A stretch of 64,000 bases of DNA from Neoarius graeffei (GCF_027579695.1 NC_083572.1:16829421-16893420); one strand, 5' to 3'; positions 21,904 to 32,786 are shown, numbered from the stretch's first letter. Translations and numbers: made by a program. Notes: generated from the letters alone by a model not told the origin.

Positions 21904-22155
21904 TCAGTATGATTTTATCAGTCGTTCATATCGTTGTGGAGGAATTTCAGCCCGCTCTTCTTTACAACATTGCTTCAGTTCATTCATGTTCGAGGGCATT
22001 TGTTTATGTACAGCTCTCTTAAGGTCCTGCCACAGCATTTCAATTGGGTTGAGGTCTGGACTTTGACTTGGCCATTCCGACACCTTGATTCTTTTCTTTT
22101 TCAGCCATTCTGCTGTAGATTTGCTGGTGTGCTTGGGATCGTTGTCCTGTCGCAT
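21904..22155 (-). pseudogene. Tc1 transposase, C-terminal part
   Basis: The frame reads MRQDNDPKHTSKSTAEWLKK, then KVSEWPSQSPDLNPIEMLWQ and DLKRAVHKQMPSNMNELKQ. It includes the second catalytic Asp (QDNDPKH) and the catalytic Glu (NPIEMLW) of the DDE nuclease, with the usual spacing between them. The N-terminal DNA-binding and first-Asp parts are missing. It differs in sequence from the transposases at 22937 and 46598, so at least two Tc1 families occupy this region. Confidence 0.85.
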
Positions 22156-22214
22156 GACTCAATTGTAGCCAAGCTTTAGCTGTTGGACAGATGGCCTCAC
22201 ATTTGCTTCTAGAA

Positions 22215-22925
22215 CAGTGGTTTTCAAAGTGGGGGCCGCCAGGGCAGCCTCAGAAAGTTGGAGGGACGATAACAAAAAAATTGCGAAAAAAAATACTTTT
22301 TAAAAATAATTATTATTAAATATATTGTAATTACTGGGCGGCACGATGGTGTAGTGGTTAGCGCTGTCGCCTCACAGCAAGAAGGTCCGGGTTCGAGCCC
22401 CGTGGCCGGCGAGGGCCTTTCTGTGTGGAGTTTGCATGTTCTCCCTGTGTTCGCGTGGGTTTCCTCCGGGTGCTCCGGTTTCCCCCACAGTCCAAAGACA
22501 TGCAGGTTAGGTTAACTGGTGACTCTAAATTGACCGTAGGTGTGAATGTGAGTGTGAATGGTTGTCTGTGTCTATGCGTCAGCCCTGTGATGACCTGGCG
22601 ACTTGTCCAGGGTGTACCCCGCCTTTCACCCGTAGTCAGCTGGGATAGGCTCCAGCTTGCCTGCGACCCTGTAGAACAGGATAAAGCGGCTAGAGATAAT
22701 GAGATGAGATATTGTAATTAGTTTTTTAATCATTATTCTAAAATATAATTATTAATAATAATACATCATATCGAAACATTGTTTGCCATGCTCATCTCTC
22801 CGATTGCCTGTGACATTGCGGTTTGCGCCATTTATCAAACTGCTTAGCTCCTCAAGCTAGCGTATTGCTAGCACAAAATGGACAGGTTTTTGAAGAAGAG
22901 ACCAAATGAACAAACCAACAGCCCT
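22215..22925 (+). mobile_element. hAT fragment with BED-type transposase start
   Basis: It begins with a hAT-like terminus, CAGTGGTTTTCAAAGTGGGG. At 22878 the frame MDRFLKKRPNEQTNSPQ resembles the N-terminus of hAT transposases of the ZBED/SCAND3-like group. A SINE (22336-22708) has inserted into the 5' part. At about 22925 the hAT sequence stops and Tc1 coding sequence begins without a Tc1 left end, so the right part of the hAT is lost. Confidence 0.65.
22336..22708 (+). repeat. tRNA-headed SINE, full length
   Basis: Same family as 800-1167. The 12-bp target duplication ATATTGTAATTA is found at 22322-22333 and 22709-22720. It is inserted in the hAT fragment. Confidence 0.9.
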
Positions 22926-24174
22926 CAGAAGTAAAGATGGGAAGAGGATCACCAATCCCTCTAATTCTGCACTGACAAATAGTGGAGCAATATCAGAAAG
23001 GAGTTCGACAGTGTAAAATTGCAAAGAGTTTGAACATATCATCATCTACAGTGCATAATATCATCAAAAGATTCAGAGAATCTGGAGGAATCTCTGTGCG
23101 TAAGGGTCAAGGCCGGAAAACCATACCGGGTGCCCGTGATCTTCGGGCCCTTAGACGGCACTGCATCACATACAGGCATGCTTCTGTATTGGAAATCACA
23201 AAATGGGCTCAGGAATATTTCCAGAGAACATTATCTGTGAACACAATTCACCGTGCCATCCGCCATTGCCAGCTAAAACTCTATAGTTCAAAGAAGAAGC
23301 CGTATCTAAACACGATCCACAAGCGCAGACGTCTTCTCTGGGCCAAGGCTCATTTAAAATGGACTGTGGCAAAGTGGAAAACTGTTCTGTGGTCAGACGA
23401 ATCAAAATTTGAAGTTCTTTATGGAAATCAGGGACGCCCTGTCATTCGGACTAAAGAGGAGAAGGACGACCCAAGTTGTTATCGGCGCTCAGTTCAGAAG
23501 CCTGCATCTCTGATGGTATGGGGTTGCATTAGTGCGTGTGGCATGGGCAGCTTACACATCTGGAAAGACACCATCAATGCTGAAAGGTATATCCAGGTTC
23601 TAGAGCAACATATGCTCCCATCCAGACGACGTCTCTTTCAGGGAAGACCTTGCATTTTCCAACATGACAATGCCAAACCACATACTGCATCAATTACAGC
23701 ATCATGGCTGCGTAGAAGAAGGGTCCGGGTACTGAACTGGCCAGCCTGCAGTCCAGATCTTTCACCCATAGAAAACATTTGGCGCATCATAAAACGGAAG
23801 ATACGACAAAAAAGACCTAAGACAGTTGAGCAACTAGAATCCTACATTAGACAAGAATGGGTTAACATTCCTATCCCTAAACTTGAGCAACTTGTCTCCT
23901 CAGTCCCCAGACGTTTACAGACTGTTGTAAAGAGAAAAGGGGATGTCTCACAGTGGTAAACATGGCCTTGTCCCAACTTTTTTGAGATGTTGTCATGAAA
24001 TTTAAAATCACCTAATTTTTCTCTTTAAATGATACATTTTCTCAGTTTAAACATTTGATATGTCATCTATGTTTTGTTCTGAATAAAATATGGAATTTTG
24101 AAACTTCCACATCATTGCATTCCGTTTTTATTTACAATTTGTACTTTGTCCCAACTTTTTTGGAATCGGGGTTG
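22926..24174 (+). mobile_element. Tc1-like element (family H), left inverted repeat missing
   Basis: The right inverted repeat is intact: TTTGTCCCAACTTTTTTGG and AATCGGGGTTG, ending at 24174 with TA after it. The matching left repeat, which should read CAACCCCGATTCC (compare 46264), is absent; the transposase start directly follows hAT sequence. A deletion or recombination fused the two elements. A second member of the family at 46264-47466 has both ends. Confidence 0.85.
22937..23959 (+). pseudogene. Tc1 transposase, almost complete, one early nonsense codon
   Basis: From the ATG at 22937 (MGRGSPIPLILH) there is a TGA at codon 13 (22973-22975). After that, 325 codons are open to TAA at 23957. 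Visible parts in order: a helix-turn-helix (CKIAKSLNISSSTVHNII), a linker, WSDESKFE (first catalytic Asp), [13 protein letters not shown] (second Asp) and SPIENIW (Glu). Exactly 34 residues separate the second Asp and the Glu, so the DD34E triad is intact. Full-length Tc1 transposases have about 340 residues, so only the nonsense codon and the lost left end stand out as damage. Tc1 transposase cuts and pastes DNA at TA sites. Confidence 0.9.
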
Positions 24175-24179
24175 TAGAT

Positions 24180-24460
24180 TTAATGAACCCGACACACCAA
24201 CTTCTCATTTATTTATTTATTATCCTGCTTGTCCGTTACGGGTCTTGGGTGAGTTGGAGCCAATCCTTGATGACATCAGGCGAGAGGTGTAGTACACCCT
24301 GGACAAGTCACCAGATTATCACAGATGGCCATCCACACTCACATTCACACCTGTGGGCAATTTAGAGTAGCCAGTTGAAGTTAATCTTATCCACGTGTCT
24401 TTGGACTGTGGGAGGAAATCGGAGCATTCAGAGGAAACTCACACAAGCACAGTGAAAACA
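24180..24460 (-). repeat. Old, diverged SINE copy
   Basis: Complement phrases of the main SINE body can be followed (GAGTTGGAGCCAATCC, TACACCCTGGACAAGTC, CATGTGTCTTTGGACTGTG-like), with many changes. It lacks a readable tRNA-like head. Confidence 0.6.
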
Positions 24461-24469
24461 TTACATTAC

Positions 24470-24625
24470 ATTAACAGCATTTAGCAGACGCTCTTGTGCA
24501 GAGCGATGTACAACATACGTCCTGGGAAACAGTTGTGGTTAGGTGCCTTGGTTAAGGGCACTTCTGCTGGTTCAGGGAATCAAACAGGCAACCTTTTGGT
24601 CCCAAAGATGCTTCTCTAACCATGA
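24470..24625 (-). repeat. Second SINE-type family, partial
   Basis: The stretch CATTTAGCAGACGCTCTTG followed by GGTTAAGGGCACTTCTGCTG and a CTCTAACCATGAGG end is a tRNA-derived fish repeat, different from the main SINE. It abuts the tandem SINE block on its right. Confidence 0.55.
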
Positions 24626-24634
24626 GGTCATGGC

Positions 24635-26718
24635 TTCCATCCATTATCTGTAGCCGCTTGTGCAAGGTCGCAGGCAAGCTGGAGCCTTTCCCAGCTGACT
24701 ATGGGCGAGAGGCGGGGTACACCCTGGACAAATCGCCAGGTCATCGCAGGGCTGACACATAGAGACAAATAACGATTCACACTCACGGTCAATTTAGAGC
24801 CACTGATTAGCCTAGCCTGCATGTCTTTGGACTGTGAGGGAAGTCAGAACACCCGGAGGAAACCCACGCAGACACGGGCAGAACATGCAAACTCCACACA
24901 GAAAGGCCCTCGTCAGCCACTGGGCTCAAGCCCAGAACCTTCTCGCTCTGAGGCGAAAGTGCTAACCACTACACCACCGTGCTGCCTAGGTCATGGCTTC
25001 CCCCATGCAAAATTTATAAATTTTGTTCCTTTTTTTAAAAAGAAAATCATCATATAAAAACTTTGTCAGTAGTAGCAATAACATAACCTTGCTTGATTCC
25101 ATCCATTATCTGTAGCTGCTTATCCTGTTCTACAGGGTTGCAGGCAAGCTGGAGCCTATCCCAGCTGACTACGGGCGAAAGGCGGGGTACACCCTGGACA
25201 AGTCGCCAGGTCATCACAGGGCTGACACAGAGACACAGACAACCATTCACACTCACATTCACACCTACGGTCAACTTAGAGTCACCAGTTAACCTAACCT
25301 GCATGTCTTTGGACTGTGGGGGAAACCGGAGCACCCGGAGGAAACCCATGCGGACACGGGGAGAACATGCAAACTCCGCACAGAAAGGCCTCTGGGCTTG
25401 AACCCATGACCTTGTTGTTGTGAAATGACAGTGCGAACCACTACACCACTGTGCTGCCTCGGTCATGGCTTCCCCCATGCAAAATTTGTAAATTTTGTTC
25501 CTTTTTTTTCCTCATCTCATCTCATTATCTGTAGCTGCTTTATCCTGTTCTACAGGGTCGCAGGCAAGCTGGAGCCTATCCCAGCTGACTACGGGCGAAA
25601 GGCGGGGTACACCCTGGACAAGTCGCCAGGTCATCACAGGGCTGACACATAGACACAGACAACCATTCACACTCACATTCACACCTACGGTCAATTTAGA
25701 GTCACCAGTTAACCTAACCTGCATGTCTTTGGACTGTGGGGGAAACCGGAGCACCCGGAGGAAACCCATGCGGACACGGGGAGAACATGCAAACTCCGCA
25801 CAGAAAGGCCTCTGGGCTCGAACCAATGACGTTGTTGTGAAGTGACAGTGTGAACCACTACACCACCGTGCTGCTTAGGTCATGGCTTCCCCCATGCAAA
25901 ATTTGTAAATTTTGTTGCTTTTTTTTTTTAAACGAAATCTCATCTCATTATCTCTAGCCACTTTATCCTGTTCTACAGGCAAGCTGGAGCCTATCCCAGC
26001 TGACTACGGGCGAAAGGCAGGGTACACCCTGGACAAGTCGCCAGGTCATCATACTGTCGGGCTGACACATAGACACAAACATTTCGAGCCACCAGTTAAC
26101 CTAACCTGCATGTCTTTGGACTGTTGGGGAAACTGGAGCACCCAGAGGAAACCCACGCGGACACGGCGAGAACATGCAAACTCTGCACAGAAAGGCCTCT
26201 GGGCTCGAACCCATGACCTTGCTGCTGTGAAATGACAGTGCTAACCACTACACCACCATACTGCCTCGGTCATGCAAAATTTGTACATTTTTTTTTACAC
26301 AAAATCATCATATAAAAACTAGCAGTAGTAACATCTCATCTCATCTCATCTCATCTCATCTCATTATCTCAAGCCGCTTTATCCTGTTCTACAGGGTCGC
26401 AGGCAAGCTGGAGCCTATCCCAGCTGACTACGGGCGAAAGGCGGGGTACACCCTGGACAAGTCGCCAGGTCATCACAGGGCTGACACAGAGACACAGACA
26501 ACCATTCACACTCACATTCACACCTACGGTCAATTTAGAGTCACCAGTTAACCTAACCTGCATGTCTTTGGACTGTGGGGGAAACCGGAGCACCCGGAGG
26601 AAACCCACGCAGACACGGCGAGAACGTGCAAACTCCACACAGAAAGGCCCTCGCCGGCCCCGGGGTTCGAACCCAGGACCTTCCGGGTTCGTGCTCGAAC
26701 CCAGGACCGTGCCGCCCC
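24635..26718 (-). repeat. Run of five tandem SINE copies with shared flank
   Basis: Five - strand copies of the main SINE start at about 24640, 25103, 25523, 25944 and 26361, spaced roughly 420-460 bp apart. Copies 1 to 3 are each followed by the same non-SINE flank (CATGGCTTCCCCCATGCAAA then ATTTRTAAATTTTGTT), and a shortened form follows copy 4. The flank was therefore amplified together with the SINE, by unequal exchange or replication slippage, not by five separate retrotransposition events. The last copy has a CATCT-repeat tail at its 3' end (26334-26360) and a duplicated head (26680-26715). Confidence 0.82.
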
Positions 26719-26739
26719 CAGTAGTAACATAACCTTGGT

Positions 26740-27292
26740 AAAACTATCTGTAGCTGTTGTTTCTTAGTTTGTCCATGCGATGTCGCTGTCGGTCATTTTG
26801 TCGACAGAAACAGGGTGTAGCCTAAATCTGTCAGTGCTTCCTACACGCGCGCACTTGTATTAGTGGACGAAACGAGGCGTTCGGCTCCAGACCGAGTGCC
26901 CTACACGTCGATTTGGAATCCCGCCCCGGGTTAAATAGATTTTGGCTGCCCACAACTTTCACTCCGAACGAAAATAAACTGGTTTGTCCAAGAGCAGCGG
27001 TGATTTCCCATGGAGCGGGCTTAAATAACACTTCGACAAGGTTTCGGGTTTCCAGGCTGGTCTTGGTTTTTAAGAGCACGGCCGTGTTGTGTCGTGAAAC
27101 GTGAGTTTTGCTGGAAAGTTTGGTGTTAAAGCCCATCCGGAGACAGTAATGCTGAGAGAAAACGCTGAGAAAACAAGCTGTTAGGGGGAAAAGCTCTGGT
27201 TTTCCTGAGTCAGGTGAATAATTTAGTGAAGGAGAAGAAGAAGGAGAAGAAGAAGAAGGCAGAAATAAACGTCAAGCTGGAATATAAAGGGA
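26740..27292 (+). promoter_or_regulatory. smurf2: Putative smurf2 promoter and 5' UTR
   Basis: This stretch, clear of recognised repeats, lies between the SINE block and the smurf2 start codon. It is richer in CpG than its surroundings, contains a GC box-like CCCGCCCC (26920-26927), and has no evident TATA box. A purine-rich run (AAGAAGAAGGAGAAG, about 27235-27260) lies within 60 bases of the ATG and is presumably 5' UTR. The transcription start cannot be placed. Confidence 0.45.
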
Positions 27293-27344
27293 ATGTCTAA
27301 CCCAGGGGCGAGGAGAAACGGTCCAGTGAAACTGCGGCTCACAG
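27293..27344 (+). CDS. smurf2: E3 ubiquitin ligase SMURF2, first coding exon
   Basis: The ATG at 27293 opens MSNPGARRNGPVKLRLT, which differs at one residue from the N-terminus I know for vertebrate SMURF2, and the exon ends one base into the next codon at a GTAACT donor (27345). The coding length of 52 bases fits the usual first exon. The protein is a C2-WW-HECT ubiquitin ligase that targets SMADs and TGF-beta receptors; this exon gives only the residues leading into the C2 domain. The start context has G at -3. The next coding exon (C2 domain) was not found up to 64000, so intron 1 exceeds 36 kb. A match this short could in principle be SMURF1, whose start is similar; SMURF2 is favoured because KPNA2 and SMURF2 lie in the same chromosome region in mammals. 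Confidence 0.8.
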
Positions 27345-27649
27345 GTAACTTCATCATGTTTACCTTCATATTCCTCCTTCTGCAGGGAGTTCACTTCCAC
27401 AGAGCCTTCAGTCTGGCCGCTGAGGAGAACACACTTAGCACTAAACATCCCTGAAGCAGTCTGTGTTGATTTAGTTGCTCAATAATGTGTTTTTTCTTCC
27501 ATAAACAACTTCTTAAACCGTCAGAAAACTCTGCTTGTTTTTGCTTTTCAGCATTTTGTGTCTCTTGTGTTCATCCTGAGATGAGCATTACATCACTGGG
27601 CTCAGCTTAGGTGTTACACGTGATATCCAGGGGCGTGGCCACATGAGAG

Positions 27650-30637
27650 AAAGAAAGCACAGCTTTATTCATCACACACTTGTGAAATTTCTTCTCTGCA
27701 GTGAGCGCACACACATCCCCAGAGCAGTGGGCAGCCATGCTAACAGCGCCCGGGGAGCAGTTGGGAGTTTGGTGCCTCGCTCAAGAGCACCTCAGCCCAA
27801 GGCCGTCCCGTATTAACCTAACCGCATGTCTTTAGACTGTGGGGAAACCCATGCAGACTCGGTGAGAATGTGCAAACTCCACACAGAAAGATCCCTGCCG
27901 GCTGCCGGGCTCGAACCCGGAACCTTCTTGCTGTGAGGCGACCGTGCTGCCTAAGAAAAGAAAGAAAGCACAGCTTTATTCATCACACACTTGTGAAATT
28001 TCTTCTCTGCAGTGAGCGCGCGCACACACCCAGAGCAGTGGGCAGCCATGCTAACAGCGCCCGGGGAGCAGTTGGGAGTTTGGTGCCTCGCTCAAGAGCA
28101 CCTCAGCCCAAGGCCGTCCCGTATTAACCTAACCGCATGTCTTTAGACTGTGGGGAAACCCATGCAGACTCGGTGAGAATGTGCAAACTCCACACAGAAA
28201 GATCCCTGCCGGCTGCCGGGCTCGAACCCAGAACCTTCTTGCTGTGAGGCGACCGTGCTGCCTAAGAAAAGAAAGAAAGCACAGCTTTATTCATCACACA
28301 CTTGTGAAATTTCTTCTCTGCAGTGAGCGCGCGCACACACCCAGAGCAGTGGGCAGCCATGCTAACAGCGCCCGGGGAGCAGTTGGGAGTTTGGTGCCTC
28401 GCTCAAGAGCACCTCAGCCCAAGGCCGTCCCGTATTAACCTAACCGCATGTCTTTAGACTGTGGGGAAACCCATGCAGACTCGGTGAGAATGTGCAAACT
28501 CCACACAGAAAGATCCCTGCCGGCTGCCGGGCTCGAACCCAGAACCTTCTTGCTGTGAGGCGACCGTGCTGCCTAAGAAAAGAAAGAAAGCACAGCTTTA
28601 TTCATCACACACTTGTGAAATTTCTTCTCTGCAGTGAGCGCGCGCACACACCCAGAGCAGTGGGCAGCCATGCTAACAGCGCCCGGGGAGCAGTTGGGAG
28701 TTTGGTGCCTCGCTCAAGAGCACCTCAGCCCAAGGCCGTCCCGTATTAACCTAACCGCATGTCTTTAGACTGTGGGGAAACCCATGCAGACTCGGTGAGA
28801 ATGTGCAAACTCCACACAGAAAGATCCCTGCCGGCTGCCGGGCTCGAACCCGGAACCTTCTTGCTGTGAGGCGACCGTGCTGCCTAAGAAAAGAAAGAAA
28901 GCACAGCTTTATTCATCACACACTTGTGAAATTTCTTCTCTGCAGTGAGCGCACGCACACACCCAGAGCAGTGGGCAGCCATGCTAACAGCGCCCGGGGA
29001 GCAGTTGGGAGTTTGGTGCCTCGCTCAAGAGCACCTCAGCCCAAGGCCGTCCCATATTAACCTACCGCATGTCTTTAGACTGTGGGGAAACCCACGCAGA
29101 CACGGTGAGAATGTGCAAACTCCACACAGAAAGACCCTCGCTGGCCGCCGGGCTCGAACCCGGACCTTCTTGCTGTGAGGTGACCGTGCTGCCTAAGAAA
29201 AGAAAGAAAGCACAGCTTTATTCATCACACACTTGTGAAATTTCTTCTCTGCAGTGAGCACGCACACACATACGCAGAGCAGTGAGCAGCCATGCTAACA
29301 GCGCCCGGGGAGCAGTTGGGAGTTTGGTGCCTCGCTCAAGAGCACCTCAGCCCAAGGCCGTCCCATATTAACCTAACTGCATGTCTTTAGACTGTGGGGA
29401 AACCCATGCAGACACGGTGAGAATGTGCAAACTCCACATAGAAAGACCCCCGCCGGCTGCCGGGCTCGAACCCGGAACCTTCTTGCTGTGATGTGACCGT
29501 GCTGCCTAAGAAAAGAAAGAAAGCACAGCTTTATTCATCACACACTTGTGAAATTTCTTCTCTGCAGTGAGCACACACACATACCCAGAGCAGTGGGCAG
29601 CCATGCTAACAGCGCCCGGGGAGCAGTCGGGAGTTTGGTGCCTCGCTCAAGGGCACCTCAGCCCAAGGCCGTCCCATATTAACCTAACTGCATGTCTTTA
29701 GACTGTGGGGGAAACCCACGCAGACTCGGTGAGAATGTACAAACTCCACACAGAAAGGCCCTCGCCGGCTGCCGGGCTCGAACCCGGAACCTTCTTGCTG
29801 TGAGGCGACTGTGCTGCCTAAGAAAAGAAAGCACAGCTTTATTCATCACACATTTGTGAAATTTCTTCTCTGCATTTAACCCATCTGAAGCAGTGAACAC
29901 GCGCACACATCCCCAGAGCAGTGAGCAGCCATGCTAACAGCGCCCGGGGAGCAGTTGGGAGTTTGGTGCCTCGCTCAAGAGCACCTCAGCCCAAGGCCGT
30001 CCCATATTAACCTAACCGCATGTCTTTTATACCCCTTTTCCACCAAATCAGTTCCGGTGCTGGTTCACAACTCGTTCAACTTGCGAGCCAGCTGAGAACC
30101 AGTTTGCTTTTCCATAGCTCGCGGTGCTACGTCATTATGTCGCTACGTTTGCTTAAACCTTGGCGCGAATATCGAAGCAAAAACAACACTGAAGAAGCAG
30201 CAGCGGCAACAACAATAATAATAATGGATGACTTCGCGTTTGTACAGCTGCTGCTTCTCGTCGCTTAAAAATGGCGATCTTCCGCGGTCTTATTGTTGTT
30301 GGTCTTAACAACTCCGCCCCCCCGCTGACGTAAGCGGTTCTTTCCTCTGGCCCAGCAGAGAGTTGGTGCTAGCCTGGAACCGGTTTTTCTGGCCCCAGAG
30401 CCAGTTCTTTGTCAGTGGAAACAGAAAACCCGGTTCCAAACTAAGCACTGGCCCCGAACCAGCCCTGGAACTGCTTTGGTGGAAAGGGGCATACGACTGT
30501 GGGGAAACCGACACAGACACGGGGAGAACATGCAAACTCCACACAGAAAGGCTCTCGCCGGCCGCTGGGCTCAAACCCGGAACTTCTTGCTGTGAGGCGA
30601 CAGCGCTAACCACTACATCACTATGTCGCCCGGTGGC
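27650..30637 (-). repeat. SINE-derived tandem array, 311-bp unit, seven full copies plus one split copy
   Basis: Units start at 27650, 27961, 28272, 28583, 28894, 29203, 29516 and 29824. The first four steps are exactly 311 bp, the others 308 to 313. Each unit is a second SINE type on the - strand (AAAGAAAGCACAGC to CGTGCTGCCTAAG) lacking its last 15-20 bases. Units 2 to 4 are nearly identical. The eighth is a longer, older form: it keeps CATTTAACCCATCTGAAG and, beyond an inserted element (30030-30491), the complete SINE end GCTAACCACTACATCAC. The array most likely grew from this full SINE at its right edge. It sits about 300 bp downstream of smurf2 exon 1. Confidence 0.9.
30030..30491. mobile_element. 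Short inverted-repeat DNA element (family A, copy 2)
   Basis: Ends TACCCCTTTTCCACCAAA and TTTGGTGGAAAGGGGCA match the element at 6848-7367, as does the interior. It interrupts the last unit of the SINE array: CATGTCTTT on the left continues as GACTGTGGGGAAACC on the right. Only TA (30028-30029 and 30492-30493) could be a target duplication. Confidence 0.8.
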
Positions 30638-30697
30638 ACTTTGGGGTGGCCGCTCGCGCCCTGAAATACATCCTGCCACCCTAATTACTGGTCTGTA

Positions 30698-31498
30698 CAG
30701 GGGCGTAGCTGGGGGTGCCCGTGACCCCTGCTTTGTCGTACCATACTTTTTTTTTTTTTTTTTTTTCAAATAGCCGCATAAGAATATTTAGAAAAGCGCC
30801 CACTGTAATTTTTCTTTTTTTTTTTTAAACTAGATTGTCACCTCAGCTTAGGGTTTCTATAACCTTGTCTGGACTTCCTGTGGTTTGGGCACGAAAACCC
30901 AGTTCTGTGCAAGCGCAATACGATCGCATGGTCAAGCTGCCAGTATAACTGCAGTCTTTTTAGTTGCGAATTACGAGTATTTCCTCGTGTTAATAATTCG
31001 CCATGTCAAAACAAGTGAAACTTTTCCTCCTCCTTTCGACGTGAAGCAATTTATTATATATATTTTTTTCCCATCAAAGTTGCATTTTGTGGCTTCGAAG
31101 CTAAGTTTTGGCATGACGTTTCTAGAACACGACATCAAGAAAACGCGGAAGAACATACTATGGCAGAGTGATCGACGTTGACGAGATCGTTGACATCTTT
31201 GCCATTCGTCATCCACGACGCCTTTTACTTAACGTTTTGGCCGAAGACAACAAGAACAGGGAGATCTGAATCGGTTGACTAGGGTAAGATGTCGAGCCGC
31301 TATCCATACACTGCCGGATAAAGTTGATTTGGCCTAATCATTGTCCGACATCTCAACAGCTCGCAACATGAGATGAAAGAACGATGCAAAGACCGTGTTA
31401 TCTTCTCCAATGTATTTTTTTCATTTACAAACCTGCAGGTATGTACTCAGGCTGCCAGTCAGTGTGTGACCCCCCGAAAAATCCTAGTTATGCCCCTG
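30698..31498. mobile_element. Inverted-repeat DNA element (family I)
   Basis: The ends CAGGGGCGTAGCTGGGGG and CCTAGTTATGCCCCTG are inverted, with CTGTA as a 5-bp direct repeat directly outside both (30693-30697 and 31499-31503). The 800-bp interior has poly-T tracts and no clear coding frame. The class is uncertain; the CAGGGG terminus is hAT- or CACTA-like. Confidence 0.65.
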
Positions 31499-31659
31499 CT
31501 GTATTTGACGTAGACTTAATGAATCATGACTTAACTCATTGTTGTGTTGAAAACCAAATCCCATTAGCATTCAGGACTACAGAGGAAATGTAATACAAAA
31601 AGTCAGCCTTGTTCTCGATCTATACTATATGGCCAAAAGTTTGTGGACACCTGACAAAA

Positions 31660-31966
31660 AAAAAAATCAAAGTCCCTCCTGTGCCAGAATCTGGTCTTTC
31701 CAGGTAGTCTCCTGTCCCAGTACTAGCCAACTCTAAGGCATATGGGTGCGGTGCTGATCTCCGTTTCAGTAGCCCTCGGCCTCTTGCCTGTACAGCTCGG
31801 GTTACAATAGGGGGCTAGTCCTCTGGTAACTGTGAAAGTTTGACTTCCCCACTCGCACCCGTATTGCAGTGTGCCTTACCAGATGGTATAACGTAACCGT
31901 GAGTAGAACTCGTGATCTCCCGATCGAGAGGCGGACACGCTAACCACGAGGCCAACTGACGGTATA
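31660..31966 (-). repeat. tRNA-derived SINE of a different family
   Basis: On the - strand the head reads GTTGGCCTCGTGGTTAGCG (A box) and CGAGTTCTAC (B box), a tRNA-like promoter with a changed B box. It lacks the central body of the main SINE family. The left edge is approximate. Confidence 0.65.
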
Positions 31967-32130
31967 TGGATCTCTTGGAAGCACACAATTGTATATTGTG
32001 TCTCTGTTTGTATGTTGCTACACAAATTCAGCCGATTTGTCATGGCCGACAAATTTTCAAGCATTGGGCATGGATATGAATGTCAGGAACAATGAACGGT
32101 CCTTGTAATCAAAGAACAGCAGTGATGTGG

Positions 32131-32786
32131 CAGGCTTTCGTCTAAACGGGGGAACAGGGGCGCTGCGCCCTCTTACTCTCGGCGTGCGCCCCCTTACCGA
32201 CTCCGTGAAAACATCCCAGCAACACTACGTGACAATGTGTCTGATCATCAAATACGTTATAATTGCTCCAAAAATATTCCAATCGTAGTAGATACACCGC
32301 CAGACGGTGCAAAAACAATCTGAATTGGCGTTTTCCAGACCGAGGCGCCATGTTTAGTTGTTGCGGCTGCTCTCGTGAGATTTGACATGGGTTACATACA
32401 AGGTCAGCTGACTTATAGAGTGAGATTTCTCGAGACTGAATGACCTTTCACCCACCAGCACGGGAGCTTTTGACAGAAGTAGTTCACGAGTTGTTTATGT
32501 TGACACTTGGGCATTTAAAGATGTCATCCTGCGGCACGAAGCGGAAGAAAGCCAAAGACTGTCCGGGGCAGAAGAAGATTACTTCTTTCTTTTTCAGTGT
32601 TGACAGACAATTTGTTACAATTTCCCTCTCAGATAGCCTCAGAATGTCCCATTGGAGCATTTTTCAAAGGCTTTGAACGGCGGGGGGGGACAACCGGCAC
32701 CATCCCCCCCCCCCCCCCCCCCCCCCCCCTTCGCTCCCTCGCCATGGTGAGCACCCTCATACTAAATTTTTCTAGAAAAAACCCTG
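32131..32786 (+). mobile_element. DNA element (family K, copy 1) with C-tract expansion
   Basis: It starts CAGGCTTTCGTC and ends AAACCCTG. ATGTGG is directly repeated outside both edges (32125-32130, 32787-32792). It matches 51041-51682 over its whole length. A coding-like stretch, TKRKKAKDCPGQKKITSFFF (about 32535-32600), resembles the N-terminus of a zinc-finger transposase. A run of 26 C at 32704-32729 replaces a run of 7 C in the other copy. Confidence 0.8.

Larger units (their letters stand above)
20486..22205 (-). mobile_element. Tc1-like element (family F), interrupted by a nested insertion
   Basis: The left inverted-repeat start CAGTCATGTGAAAAAGAAAG, after TA at 20484-20485, and the - strand transposase remnant at 22155-21904 belong to one fish Tc1 family. 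Sequence breaks off at 20548 and resumes at 21710 (ATAACAAAAAAATCATC), so 20549-21709 is a later insertion. The right inverted repeat was not clearly found; the hAT fragment at 22215 follows closely. Confidence 0.72.

Noticed and set aside
27870..29060. Four near-identical 85-residue frames, which could look like a gene family
   Set aside because: They are frames across the 311-bp SINE-derived array, spaced exactly one unit apart.
27650..30017. Regular repeat spacing resembling a CRISPR array
   Set aside because: The repeated unit is a 311-bp retroposon with no unique spacers, in a vertebrate genome.
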